NCBI RefSeq assembly: GCF_001540865.1
Contig: NC_033638.1
Location: 828,726-892,725, forward strand
DNA length: 64,000 nt
Reading direction: 5' to 3'
Source of the DNA: Ananas comosus
Lineage: Eukaryota; Streptophyta; Magnoliopsida; Poales; Bromeliaceae
A model generated the notes under the pieces. It was not told where the DNA came from. It did not search any database and was given only the letters and a program-made list of their open reading frames with translations. Shown one piece after another: positions 1 through 11,697 of this stretch. The translations under genes were made by a program, and so were the position numbers. Position 1 is the first letter of the stretch. Each line of letters starts with the position of its first letter.

Positions 1-270
1 TAGTGGAGAGGGTAAAATAACCAAATTGCCCCTAATTCTTCTATAAACAAATAATTTTTAATATATTTCTGTCATTTTAAAGGATATTTTCGGTATAAAT
101 TATACAGAATGGACGGAATAGTGATAGAACCCTGACGAAGGGATGCTAAATACAACAACTTAAAATGTTGACGAGATAAATATATATTTTTGAAAGTTAG
201 GAAGAAAAAATAAAAAAAAAGATATTTATAAGCGGAGGTTTTATGTAATTTAGCCCTATTATCATTATTA
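1..270. other. Intergenic, AT-rich, MITE-like remnant
   Basis: No gene is seen. The stretch resembles a dispersed AT-rich repeat (a run ending in a perceptible 'ggatattttcggtataaat' block) that recurs, more or less decayed, around 4800-4990 and 11740-11960. Only low-complexity ORFs are present. Confidence 0.4.
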
Positions 271-597
271 GGAAAAACTTCAAATACAACTCCTGTGGTT
301 TCACACTTTCTCACTTTAGTACCCTGTGGTTTAAAGTGTATCAATTTAATACCCTATGGTTCCATTTTTATCTTTTTATTATCGATTCCACTAATTTTTT
401 TCGTTAAATCAGTGACAAAGTTAAAACTAAAGGGTACTAAAGTGAATATTCGATAAATCTAGGCAGGGTATCTGAAGCTTTTTTGTATATAATTTAACGA
501 AATATTAACGGAAAAGCTGACGAAAAGATAAAAATGAAACCACAGGACACTAACTTGATATTTTTTAAACTATAGGGGTACTAAAGTGAGAAAGTGC
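271..597. repeat. Fold-back MITE-like repeat, copy 1
   Basis: The left part (about 283-370) carries repeated 'accctgtggtttaaagtgta' blocks and the right part (about 536-597) carries the same text in inverted order, so the unit can fold back on itself. The same family, starting with the same 'ggaaaaactt' end, is present at 50408-50804, where both ends are better preserved. No coding capacity is seen. The right end of this copy looks truncated. Confidence 0.65.
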
Positions 598-1361
598 ATA
601 ATTAGTTAATTTGGATTCCGCAAATATTCGGTAGAGTGTAATATGCATAAAATTCGTTTTCTAATTTTTAAATTTGTTGAAAAATTCGGCTTAAAAAACG
701 AACTCGGTATAAAATACAAAATATAATATATAAAATATAAGATAATCTATATTTAAATATAAAAATTATAAGTTTTTTATTTAGATTTTCAGTAATTCGG
801 AAATAATTCGCGAATTATTCGCAATTATTCGGCTAGCCTAAAAATTTACGAATAATTTATTTTCTTTGAAAAAAATTTGTAAACAGACCATTTAATTTGA
901 ATCTTCAATAATTCACAAATAATTCGCGAATTAACTAACAAAGGGTATGAATCACATGATACAACAAAATATTGTAGTTTGGTGGGCCCTCACATTGTTT
1001 TGCTGGTGAGAGAGCTGCAGTTGCTGCAAAGAAACTCAACACCTTCCAAAGAAATTCTTGTTGTGTGTTTGTTTTGATTAATTGAATTTCCCTTCAATAT
1101 TAATTTGTGAACTTCATGTGGAGTACCAACCATTGCAATTAATGCTTTAGAAACATCAATACTTAGGGCAAAAATGTATGGAAAACCCCCCTCAACTATG
1201 AGCCATTTTAAAATGGCAAAAAAAAAAAGAAGAAGAAGAGATCGATGCTTTTTTTAAAAAAAAAATTAACATTAATTTTACATGATTTGGTATATTGGTA
1301 GGAGGACTCTTTTTTTTTTTATTGTGGTTGATTAGCTAAAATACAAAAAAGCTTTATGCTC

Positions 1362-2727
1362 GTGAGACTCCACAATTTGGAATAGTTTTACATATAAAGA
1401 ATAATATATAGGACTAACACTTCTTAATTCAACTATAATATTTTGGACTGCGGCTAGGCTTAAAAGGTTAAAAGAGTTACGCATGCTAGGGTTAAAGTAG
1501 TCCTAGGATGAGTGACCCTTTTGGAAAGTGGGGCATCACAGTTGATATCAGAGCCAATTATCAACTAAAAATGTAAGATGATTGAGTCTTAACTGAGTCA
1601 GAATTATACAGCGGGCAGAACAAGATTCTTTGGCTGATGGCTGTTATGAGTGAGGCGCGATCTCCTAGAAGGTTTTTTAAGACTAATGAGACGAGCCTCA
1701 TATTGACTGGTACTTGTGAGTGTGTCTAAGCCTGAGAAAGACGTCAAAGTTTAAAAGGGGAGAGAATGTGTGATCAAGGTCTTAGAATAGTCCTATATAT
1801 AAGGTACAACAAGAGAGTTAAGCGAGTTAAGTGTGCTAGGGTTAGAGTAGTCTTAGGCTGTGTTTTGTTGGAAGGATATTCCAGAACAAGGTGGGATATC
1901 CTCTAATCAATACCCAAAAAACAGAAAAAAAAAAAAGAAAAAAGAAAAAAGAAAGGAGGATTTGTTGTTCCAGGCTTAACGGGTTGTTCCCGGAACAATC
2001 CGTTAAGCATGTTCTCCTCGTATGGGAGAACTAGAGGGAACAATTTGGGATGCTCTGTTAGTTTTACATTTTGCCCTTGAAACCCTTCCTCATCGGGATG
2101 TGTTTAGGAATTTTTTTCTAGAGATTTTTAAAAAAAATTTATAAGAGCCACACTATTTTGACATATTAATATTTAATTTAGTAAATTAAAAAAAAACGAT
2201 TGAATGATTAATTTAATTTAATAAGTGCTGTTCCATTTTAGATAGTTATATTTTAAATTAGTTTCGAAAAAAAAAATTTAAATTGAATACTACTAAACAT
2301 TATTTTCAAAATAATGTACAAATATACTTAATTTGTAAATTAATTTATTTTAATACTTAATTTATTATATCATATTTGATTATTATATTCAAGGGCAAAT
2401 TTATCATTCTATTTAATTTTTATCTTTCCAACACCTTATTTCAACATAAACATTCAAATACTATCAAGAATATTCTCTAAGAACAAACAAACAACATCCA
2501 AACGTAATTTACAACTTGTTCTAGCTTATACCGGAATATCCCCTGTTTTCGGCCCTGTTTTCGGAAACAACAAAAGTTGTTCTCCAAAATTTAGTTCTCA
2601 AGCCAAACGCAACCTTAGAATATAATATTTTGAGAGTTGGCTAGGCCGAAGAGATTAAAAGAGTTAAGCGTGTTAGGATTAAAATAGTTTTAAGATAGAT
2701 GACCCTTCTGGAAAGTGGGATGTCACA
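1362..2727 (+). mobile_element. TRIM retrotransposon, copy 1 (interrupted)
   Basis: Terminal-repeat retrotransposon in miniature. The 5' LTR (about 1362-1540) ends in GCATCACA and is followed at once by a primer-binding site (TTGATATCAGAGCCA, 1542-1556) close to the usual initiator-tRNA-Met type TGGTATCAGAGC. The internal part is only about 225 bases and ends in a polypurine tract (aaaaggggagagaa, about 1753-1766). The 3' LTR begins near 1767 and ends at 2727 in GTCACA, but is split by a MITE at 1856-2614. There is no gag or pol. A second, inverted copy lies at 3561-4136. The 5' boundary is set only by LTR-to-LTR similarity and is approximate. Confidence 0.75.
1856..2614. mobile_element. PIF/Harbinger-like MITE nested in TRIM LTR
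   Basis: The left end GGCTGTGTTTTGTTGG and the right end, read inverted as GGTTGCGTTTGGCTTG, form imperfect terminal inverted repeats. A perfect 3-base target duplication TTA flanks it (1853-1855 and 2615-2617). TTA/TAA duplications and GG..GTTTGG termini are typical of Tourist/PIF-Harbinger elements. The insertion splits the 3' LTR of the surrounding TRIM, so it is younger than the TRIM. No ORF of note is present. Confidence 0.75.
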
Positions 2728-3560
2728 ATACTTCAGCTTGATACTGGTTTCAACACACTGAACCAAATTAATCTGATGAGATCAATTAGAATAAGGTAAA
2801 GTTAGGTCCTTTTTTCCCTTTTTTTCTTAAGCTTAGTGGACAATCCTACTTCATTAACTAAACCACTATTTCACTAACTACAAGTATATGGATGTAGTTT
2901 TTGGAATTTAGTATGTGTGTATATGGGTTAAATATATGTATGCATGTAGTTGAATCCATCAATAAGCAAATGGGTTGTTTAAGTAATAAATGCATTACTT
3001 TATTTTAGAAGCACCCCTAAAATCTATATTTAATTGTTGTAGTATAGTTTTCGATGTTAGAATGTTCAAATCGATAATTCATACTATTAAAATTGATCTA
3101 GAATATTCGAAGTTTTTAGAAACAAAATTTTTATACATTTTCGACATCGTTTCTTATGTTCAACTGTCTCAAAATTCCTAGTTTTTAACCGATGAGTTTG
3201 TAATTTAACAGTTTAAAGGAATCTAAATTTATTAAATGTTTGATAAAAAATATTTTAAATTATCTAAATCAAGATCAATACTCTTGATCTTGAATTTAAA
3301 AATCATATATCTTCAATTTTAAAGGTTATTCTTTTTTACCGTTCATTTTGACATGATTTGATCATTAGGTAAAAGGCATAATAAAACTTGAAATTTTATT
3401 TTTAGATATTTTAAATACTCTAGATTTTATTTAATAATGTGGGTGGTTGATTTGAACACCCTCAGTTCAAAAACAAGACTATAGTACTGAAGCCCCTATA
3501 CTATAGATAATACAATAGCATTGCTCGGGTAAATTTTATAGTTTTGAATGTCTAGTGGAT
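2728..3560. other. Intergenic, AT-rich repeats
   Basis: No gene is recognised. The part at about 3000-3240 resembles 47990-48360 (blocks such as 'ttcaaatcgat' and 'tagaatatt' in the same order), so a dispersed low-copy repeat is likely. The 63-codon ORF at 2990 lies inside this repeat and is not convincing. Confidence 0.4.
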
Positions 3561-4136
3561 TGTGACGCTCCGCTTCCCAGAGGGTTCACCATCCTAACCC
3601 TGCACTTTCCAAGGGGGTCATTCATCCTAGGACTACTTTAGCTCTAGCATGCTTATCCTGTTAATCTCTTGGAGTTAATCACTACTTAAAATGGTATAAC
3701 TAAGCTAAAAAGTTTAGTCTTATTATATTTTATATGGAGAACTATTCTTTGGCGGTGTCATATTTCTCCTCCCTTTAAATCCTAACTTCCTCGTTAGGCT
3801 CGAGCACAATTACAAGCACAAGGCGGTATGAGTCTCGTCTCACTAGCCTTATCATTCTAATTCCAACTTAATCTGTCATTCTCAGACTCTGGTTTTGGCC
3901 TATCATGCAAACTCTGATTGAGTCAGGACTCATCTTACACTTTCAGTCGGTGATTGGTTCTGATATCTATTGTGATGCCCCACTTCCTGAGGATCACCTA
4001 TGCTAGAATTACTCTAGTTATAACATGCTTAACTCTCTTAACTTCTTAAATCTAACAATCGCCCAAAATACTATAGCCGAGTTAAAAGGTTTAGTTATAT
4101 TACATCTTATATGGAGGACTATTCCTGGCGGTGTCA
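3561..4136 (-). mobile_element. TRIM retrotransposon, copy 2 (inverted)
   Basis: Read on the minus strand, the 5' LTR is 4136-3971 (starts TGACACCGCC, ends GGCATCACA). A PBS-like TAGATATCAGAACCA (about 3969-3955) and a 200-base internal part follow, then a polypurine tract (inverted at about 3763-3775) and the 3' LTR 3760-3561 with the same TGACACCGCC start. LTRs are about 170-200 bases. This is the same family as the copy at 1362-2727 but in opposite orientation. No coding capacity is present, and no clean target duplication was seen. Confidence 0.75.
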
Positions 4137-4320
4137 TATGGGCAAAGTGATAATCACAAAAATGTCAAGGGGTTTTTCTGAATATTAGACTATGTAACTT
4201 TTAGTTACCCTATTAAATAAAAAGTAGTAAATTTGCCATAAATGTGCATTTTTCATTGTTGAAGTTTTTTTTTTCTTTTAGATAGAAAGGTAACGCGCTA
4301 TTGCTGCAATTATTTTTTGA

Positions 4321-4470
4321 CCGGCCGTCCCTGATGCAAGTGGTAAAAGGCTTAATGATGAAAACCAAAATTTTCAAGAAGTCTCGGTGCTTCATATTTC
4401 CAACTAAGTTCATTCTAAAAATGAATGAAGTGCGTAGCATGCTATGTTTCTCTCTCCAAAAAAAAAAAAA
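4321..4470 (+). mobile_element. tRNA-derived SINE, copy 1 (divergent)
   Basis: The body starts CCGGCCGTCCCTGATGCAAG with a box-A-like stretch, shares the 3' part (aagttcattctaaaaatgaa, then gtagcatgct) with three other copies in the window, and ends in 'tctctcc' plus a poly(A) tail. The middle, including box B, is diverged. All four copies lie on the plus strand (others at 9127, 25369 and 47441). Confidence 0.65.
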
Positions 4471-4476
4471 ATAGTT

Positions 4477-4910
4477 AAGATGCAGAAAACTTTCTTATAA
4501 ATATTCGTTTTTTTGCCTTTCCTCTCTAATTTAAAAAAATCTATATTGTGCCTCCTTAAAATTTCAAAAATATNGATGATACACTAACATCACTGTTCCA
4601 TCTATTTCATATAATTTATACAAAAAACATCCTTAAAATAGCAGGAATAATTTTTAAAACAAGCATAAGATGCAGAAAACTTTCTTATAAATATTCGTTT
4701 TTTTGCCTTTCCTCTCTAATTTAAAAAAATCTATATTGTGCCTCCTTAAAATTTCAAAAATATTTTCAGAGAGTTACGACATTAATTAAAAAAAGGCAAA
4801 ATTATCAAATTGCCCTTATGCTTGTTTTAAAAATTATTCCTGCTATTTTAAGGATGTTTTTTGTATAAATTATATGAAATAGATGGAACAGTGATGTTAG
4901 TGTATCATCT
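4477..4910. repeat. Duplicated/inverted block around an N: probable assembly artefact
   Basis: Bases 4477-4573 and 4667-4763 are identical over 97 bases. Bases 4575-4666 are the exact reverse complement of about 4817-4908. The single N at 4574 sits at the junction of these blocks. The right part (about 4667-4995) alone looks like one normal MITE with related ends, so the left part is best read as an assembly or chimeric-read duplication, though a real rearrangement cannot be excluded. Confidence 0.7.
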
Positions 4911-4999
4911 TCAAATTTTAAAAGAATAAAATATAGATTTTTAAAATTCAAAAGAAAAGAATAAAAAAATAAATATTTATATAAAAAAAATTGTGTGTA

Positions 5000-5600
5000 T
5001 TTTAGCTTTTTTTTATTTTATTTCTTCCCCCTCTCTCTCTCTTCCCTCTACCTCCACTATTATCTTCTCCTTTTCTCTTTTTGTATTTTTATGTACACAA
5101 GAGATAGAGAGAGAGTCATTTTTTAAGCACATTTTAAGGTTTCATGACTTTAAATTTGTAGACATAAAGGACTTTGAAAAGGCACTTCATGTCATGTGTG
5201 TTTATTTATTGATGTGTTGTTACTTGAGAGTCCTCTCAAAAGCTTTAAAAAAGAATCTTTGACCAATTGATGATACCATCATCAAGCATTAAAATGCTTC
5301 CACAATAATCAAGAGTGATTAATCCACTAGGTAGAGAGTAAAGCATCATTAGTGATCTAATACTCTTCTTGTGATTAACAAAAAGACACAAATTAGTTAG
5401 ATTGATAATTAGAATTTATTTTTCATCTTCTCTTTTCACCAGCTCCATTTTGAAGGTAACTAGCACAAGCCAATTTTAATATTGCTAATTAGTCAAGTTG
5501 TGATTAAGATTATTAGCCTCTAAACACATTTCATTATCGCGCACTTAATCCCCTCTTATCTTGTTGTCACCGTCTTCGACGTCGTATATTTGTCTGCATG
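5000..5600. other. Intergenic, nothing recognised
   Basis: A pyrimidine-rich run (about 5024-5080) and AT-rich DNA. The 89-codon ORF at 4993-5262 is low complexity (Ser/Leu/Phe from a CT-rich run) and has no recognisable domain, so it is not called. Confidence 0.4.
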
Positions 5601-5626
5601 TCGAGAGTAGCATTCGGTTTCGTATA

Positions 5627-6030
5627 GTGTGAAGCCCCTCGGTTTCTAGCCTGGTCATTCTTTATAGAACTATTCTAGTGCTAACACGTTTAGCCCTATT
5701 AACTTGATGGATAAGCGCCACGTAGGCTTTTCGTCAAAAAGACATTAGTCTCGTGATAAGTGCTATCATAGCTCGGGTCGATTGAGACGACATGGCGCGA
5801 GGCAAAGGTTCTGTCGGAGAGATGAGTACTGCAGCGCAACAATCGGCGGTGCAACAGGTCACGCCGGTTGATAACGAAGGATAAGACGAGTCCGATAGGC
5901 ATTGGAGCAACTGAGAGCTACTTGTAGACGTATTAAGTGAGTCGGTTTTGTTATAAGCAAGGTGTCTTTGGTGTTCATTTTGTCCTCATCTGCCATGCTC
6001 GTCCGGTCGAGTCGTGAGCCTTTCGATTAT
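5627..6030 (+). mobile_element. LTR retrotransposon relic, left part
   Basis: Starts TGTGAAGCCCCTCGG, similar in style to the TRIM LTR ends nearby, and includes a short reading frame (5791-5883, beginning MARGKGSVGEM and stopping after about 30 codons) that looks like a decayed gag start. The end of this block (about 5930-6030) continues at 6844 behind an inserted MITE, and a paralogous uninterrupted version lies at 51535-51740. No reverse transcriptase or other pol domain is visible. Confidence 0.5.
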
Positions 6031-6843
6031 GGGTGTGTTTGGTTCGCTTCTTTTTCATCCTAAAATCGGAATCGGAATGGGTAAATCTATTTATAGGTGT
6101 TTGGTACGCGGGAGTCTCATTCTGATTTCGATTCCCGAGTGGAATGGAAATCTCCTAATCACCTCTTTTTTCAATCCGGCCTAAGAGGCCGGATTTAAAG
6201 TTGAATCCGGACGGAATGGATATTTATTCGGATTACATTTATTTTTTCAACTTTTTTTAATTAAAATATAAGTTAAAATTTAAAAATTAAATATATAATT
6301 TTAAATTTTAATTTAAACTTAAATTAAAAATTAAAATTTAATCAAGTATTTCGAATCTAACTTATGAATTTGAATTTAAATTAAATTTTAATTTATATAA
6401 AATTTTATTCAAATTTTATTTCAAACTTAAATTAAATTTATGGATTCAAATTAAAATTTAAATTATAATTTTACGTTTGAATTTGAATAAATTAAAATTT
6501 AGTTTCATATTTTGAATTATCCACTCAACTTCAAAGTTTATTTTTTTAAAAAAAAAATAGATTTAAAATTTTGACATTATTTCAAAGTTTTTATGTAAAT
6601 TTTTAATATTTAATTTTTAATTTGAATTTAAATTAATATATTATAAAGATAATGTTACTATATTAATTTGATTACGTTTTTTATATCCACCTGAACCAAA
6701 CACCGACAATGGGAATGATTTATTCCGATTTCAATTTAGGTGATGAACCAAACAGAATTAGGTAATGAGTCATTCCGATTCCGATTTTAGCTTATTTTGA
6801 TTCCGATTCCGATTCCGACTCCGACTCCGAACCAAACACGCCC
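6031..6843. mobile_element. PIF/Harbinger-like MITE with 3-base TSD
   Basis: Terminal inverted repeats GGGTGTGTTTGGTTCG (left) and CGAACCAAACACGCCC (right) are flanked by TAT on both sides (6028-6030 and 6844-6846). The interior is AT-rich and has subterminal 'ccgattccgattccgactcc' repeats. A related uninterrupted sequence at about 51595-51640 shows the target site without the element and supports these exact ends. Confidence 0.8.
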
Positions 6844-7012
6844 TATATTTCTATTTTTCTTTATCAATAAAATATTCTTTGTTCTTGCCAACTTGCAGAA
6901 CCCATCGTGTGTCATTTTCTCTATTCTTGATCATTAACAGCTTGCTAAATTGTGCCTCGGGATGGTTTCTCCTTTCCCAAGACAGTCACACATTTTAGAA
7001 CTACTCTAAGGA
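6844..7012 (+). mobile_element. LTR retrotransposon relic, continuation
   Basis: Continues the relic interrupted by the MITE at 6031-6843 and matches about 51620-51740 in order (tatttctatttttctt, then aataaaatattctttgtt, then cagaaccc...atcgtgtg). From about 6953 a further LTR-like block starts (tgtgcctcgggatgg) and is cut at 7012 by the next MITE, resuming at about 7709. Confidence 0.5.
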
Positions 7013-7708
7013 GTCGTTTGGTTGGAGGTAGTTGCAGAAACAATGTAGTTTTAAGTACATGCAGTTACAAATGCTGTAGTCGCAACTACATCCAGTCTAT
7101 TTGTTTTATATAGTTGCAACTACTGCAGTTACATTTCTTCTATTTGGTAGGCTGCAGTTGAAATTTATATTTATAAATCTTGTCACTCTTAGATAGAAAT
7201 GTGAGATTACCCTTCTGAACATAACATAATTATGAGATCTTTTAATTATTAATTAAAACTTTTATATCTATATATAATTTACATATTATAAAACTATGTA
7301 TGAATTTAATGACTTTTAAATACAAACATATTATAAATTTGGTCAAAAACAAAAATTACGACAATACTGAACTAGCAGACTAGAAAAAAAAAAAAAAAAA
7401 AAAAAAAAGCGTATGAAAAAAAATTATTGAACCCTAGCAGATATTGTTGAATCCTTACAGCTTTCATAAATAAGTATTCTTGGAAAAAAAAAAAAAGTTA
7501 AAAAAAAGAAGCGTATGAAAGGAAAAAATCACACTTTATTTTCTTTAATGGGTGAGACAACTCCGGCCCAACTGCTACAGTTGGGCCTTCTCGTGCGAAT
7601 GCAATTGCAGCCGTTGGACCTAACTATGTGAAACCAAACAAAAATTTAATAGATGTATAAAATTTCAACTACACTGCAGTTGAAAATGCATACAATCAAG
7701 CAGTCCCA
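7013..7708. mobile_element. MITE inserted in LTR-like block
   Basis: The left end GGAGTCGTTTGGTTGG and the right end, inverted GGGACTGCTTGATTG, form imperfect terminal repeats. The flanks are TAA and AAA, compatible with a decayed 3-base duplication. LTR-like text ('actactcta' before, 'cagcacgcttaagacc' after) runs on across the element. The interior includes poly(A) runs and 'ctgcagttg' motifs in both orientations. The last part (from 7634) is included in the tandem duplication that follows. Confidence 0.6.
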
Positions 7709-9462
7709 AACTGCAGCACGCTTAAGACCTAGCCACCGTCCAAAGTATTATAGCTGGATTAAGAAATTCAGTCCGGCCTTATCTTATATATATAACTATT
7801 CCAAATTCTAGAAATGTTATATAGCGCTTATCTGACCTAACATTTAAGACAGCTTCTCTATTCGGAGAAGCAATATTCAATTACTCTTCCAACAAATGTA
7901 TCAAGCTTTGGATTTGGCAAAAACCAAAGACAACTTTTGAGAGTCTTTTGAAAGTAAAAGCTTCACTTCCAAAACTTTTATAACAAGCTTGTATTGGAGA
8001 GATTTTATGAAAAAGTTATTAAGTGCTTTTACAAACTTACTTTATTTAAACAATATTTTTATAGATGTTCCGAACAGATAAAATATAAGATACAACAAAT
8101 GAACCCCATTTCTTTGTCAATACGGGATATTAAAAAAAAAAAAATCGAACCTATACATTTTTGTGAGTCTTTTGAAAGTAAAAGCTTTTAATTTCAACAT
8201 TTTAGCAAAACTTTAGATCCAAATACTTTTGAATATACTAGAGTTTTTTTTTTTTTTTTTTTTTTCATCTAGAAGTAATGCTGTTTTGAGCAAGTCCTGT
8301 ACCATTGAAAAAAAAACATAAAAAAGGAAACTTTGAATTAAATTCCATTGCACTCAAAAGAGAACCTTGGAATGAATTTATTTGAGTCAGTACTTTGACT
8401 TCAAATTTTAAGTTATTTACTTAATTTTAGTAAATTTATAGTTGTAAAAATTACATGACGTATACTAGCTAAACTTGTAAAAATAAATGATACATTTAAA
8501 TTTTAAAGTCAAAGTACCGTTGTCTAACTCAAATTAAATAAATTAAAAGGTTGGATAGTAAAATTAAAAAGCAATTGCTTATATATTCCTGAAAAGTTTC
8601 CGACTTTCATATTTACTCCTGAAAAGTTTCAAAAACTTTCAAATGTACCTCTAGAGTTAAATTTTGCTAGTGAACTGTTAGGAACAGTCGTTATTTTTGT
8701 AAAATTATCATTTTGCACTTTCAAATATACCTTTCTACTGTCAACAATTTTTCTCATTTGCCTTTAAGTTAGGGGTAAAAGAAATATATTGATTTTTTGT
8801 CTTTTCAAATATACCCTTCTATCGTCACCAACATTTTTTATTTGCCCTTAATTAGGGGTAAAATAGATAGTTTTAATATTTTTTAAACTATGGTTGAAAT
8901 TTAACTCAAATTTAATCTAAAATGACTTAACGGGAACTAACTGCTGGGGTATTTTTGAATAACGGAGAAATATATGAGGAATATATTTGAAACAAAAAAA
9001 AAAGAAATAAATGAGATATTTCAGAGATTTTGAGGGGTATATACGCAATTATCCCTAAAATGAAAATGTTTTCATAATCCAAGTAGTTTCTATACATTTT
9101 TACCTACTAATAATCAATTTCCCAAACCGACCGTCCCTAGCGCAAGTTGCAAAGGACTTGGTGGTTGGTACCCGAGATCCCAAGTTCAAATCCTAATTGA
9201 TTCACATTTTCAGCTAAATTTATTTCTAAATAAAATAAACGAAGCCGGTATCATACTACCTATCTCTCAAAAAAAAAAAAAAAAATCAATTTCCCAAAAC
9301 TTTTCACAGATGCCAGAACTGGTGAATATCTTGACACTATTTTATTGGATAACTTCATCAGGCATCCAAATAGGTCACAATGCATCAGAGAAAGGGGCTA
9401 GGGTTTGATTCTGGTGGATGGAAAGTGTAAGAGATCAAGCTCAAGATTCTTAACCACAAAAA
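7634..9462. repeat. Tandem duplication, unit 1
   Basis: Begins 'ccaaacaaaaatttaatag' and ends just before the N at 9463. The same sequence, with a few per cent differences, follows at 9464-11697. Unit 1 carries a SINE (9127-9283) absent from unit 2 and lacks the MITE present in unit 2. The ORF at 7994-8191 lies in a diverged repeat also present in unit 2 without being conserved as a frame, so no gene is called. Confidence 0.85.
9127..9283 (+). mobile_element. tRNA-derived SINE, copy 2, perfect TSD
   Basis: Box-A-like TAGCGCAAGTTGC and box-B-like AAGTTCAAATCC stretches are followed by a body shared with three other copies and a poly(A) tail. It is flanked by a perfect 15-base duplication AATCAATTTCCCAAA (9112-9126 and 9284-9298). 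The empty target is seen once in the second tandem unit at about 11521-11537. Confidence 0.88.
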
Positions 9463-9463
9463 N

Positions 9464-11697
9464 CCAAACAAAAATTTAATAGATGTATATATTTTCAACT
9501 GCACTGCAATTGAAAATGCATACAATCAAGCAGTCCCAAACTGCAGCACGCTTAAAACCTAGCCACCATTCAAAATATTATAGCTGGATTAAGAAATTCA
9601 GTCCTACTTTATCTTATATATATAACTATTCCAAATTCTAGGAATGTTATATAGCGCTTATCTGACCTAACATTTAAGACAGCTTCTCTATTCAGAGAAG
9701 CAATATTCAGTTACTCTTCGAACAAATGTATCCAGCTTTGGATTTGGAAAAAACCAAAGACAAATTTTGAGAGTCATTTGAAAGTAAAAGCTTCACTTTC
9801 AAAACTTTTAAGGCTTAAGATAACAAGCTTGTAATGGAGAGATTTTATGAAAAAGTTATTAAGTGCTTTTTCAAACTTACTATATTTAAACAACATTTTT
9901 ATAGAAGCTCCGAACAGATAAAATATAAGATACAACAAATCAACCCCATTTCTATGTCATTTAAGGATTTTTTTTAAAAAAAAATTGAACCTGTACATTT
10001 TTGTGAGTCTTTTGAAAGTAAAAGCTTTTAATTTCAAAATTTTAGCAAAACTTTAGATCCAGATACTTTTGAATATACTAGAGTTTTTTTAATCTAAAAG
10101 TAATGTTGTTTTGAGCAAGTCCTGTACCATTGAAAAAAAATAAAAAAGGAAACTTTGAATTAAATTCCATTGTACTCAAAAAGAACCTTGGAATGAATTT
10201 ATTTGAGTTACTCAATGATATTTTGACTTTAAAATTTAAGCTTTTTACTTAATCTTAGTAAATTTATAACATGACGTATACTAACTGAACCTATAAAGAT
10301 AAATGATACATTCAAATTCTAAAGTCAAAATTTATTGTCTAATTCAAATTAAACAAATTTAAAAGTTGGATAGTAAAATCAAGAGGCAATTGCTTGTATA
10401 CTCTTGAAAATTTTCCTACTTTCTTTTAGAAGGCTAATATTAAAACTACCTTTTTAAAGTTTTAAAGTCTTTCAAATATACCCATAAGGGCGCGTTTGGT
10501 TCGCACTATGAAAGATTACTTGGAGTAAAATGATATTTTAGAATCTTATTCCTATTCATCCTATTAATATGAATACAGTATTTCGGTGTTTGGTTCGTAC
10601 GGTCATATTATTTAGTCAATATTATTTAAGATTACGAAAAATATATAATTAATTAATTTATATTTTTAATCAATTTTAAATAATACTATAAAAAAATTTC
10701 AACATCTTTTTAGAAAAGAGGGAGAGAATATAGATTAGAAAGAAAAAGCATAATTAAAGAAATAGAAAGAGAAATAGAGTCGAGATTAGAGAGAATGAGA
10801 GGGTTGAGATTTTAGAAAAAAAAGGGGGAGAAATAATTTAATTTAGAGAGAGAAAAAGAGTTGAAGTTTAGAGAGAAAAAAATAAGTTTAGAGAGAGATA
10901 TGAGGTTAGAGTGCAAAAAAAAATAATACCAACTAGCCAACGGATAAGAGATTAGACATATTATAATTACCCAAATCCATTAATATAAGGATACCCACTC
11001 TCCCTCAAAGGAATGTGATTAGTACTTTGGGATGCATCTCATTCCCAAGTAAATCCAATATTACCAACTAGATTACTTAGTACGTTTAGCCAAACACCTT
11101 CATTTTTTTTAATTCATATTGGATTACTAGAAATCTTATAAAGATAGCGCGAACCAAACGCACCCTAAAGTTAATTTCTATTAGTAAACAGTTAGGAACA
11201 ATTGTTATTTCTGAAAAATTATTATTTTACCCTTTCAAATATACCCTTCTACTGACACCAACTTTTCTTATTTGCCCTTAAGTTAGAGATAAAATAAATA
11301 TTTTCACTATTTTTTAACCATAGTTGAAATTTAACTCAGGTTTAACCTAAGATAACTTAACGGGAACTAACTGCAGATGTATTTTTGAATAACGGAGAAA
11401 TATATGAGAAATATATTTGAAACAAAAAAAATAGAAATAAAGGAGATATTTAAGAGGTTTTGAGGGTTATATACACAATTATCCCTAAAATGAAAATGTT
11501 TTCATAGTCCAAGTAGTTTAATAATCAATTTCCCAAAACTTTTCACAGATGCCAGAACTGGTGAATATCTTGACACTATTTTATTGGATAACTTCATCAG
11601 GCATCCAAATAGGTCACAATGCATGAGAGAAAGGGGCTAGGGTTTGATTCTAGTGGATGGAAAGTGTAAGAGATCAAGCTCATGATTCATGATTCTT
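9464..11697. repeat. Tandem duplication, unit 2
   Basis: Starts directly after the N at 9463 with the same bases as 7634 and runs to about 11697. Collinear with unit 1 except for a 678-base MITE (10488-11165) that unit 1 lacks and the SINE that only unit 1 has. No gene is recognised. Confidence 0.85.
10488..11165. mobile_element. PIF/Harbinger-like MITE with TAA TSD
   Basis: Terminal inverted repeats GGGCGCGTTTGGTTCGC and GCGAACCAAACGCACCC are flanked by TAA (10485-10487 and 11166-11168). The interior holds purine-rich 'gagagaga' text. The corresponding position in the first tandem unit (about 8650-8665) is uninterrupted. Confidence 0.85.

Noticed and set aside
5699..5902. 67-codon minus-strand ORF as a gene
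   Set aside because: It is opposite a decayed gag-like start of an LTR relic and has no domain.
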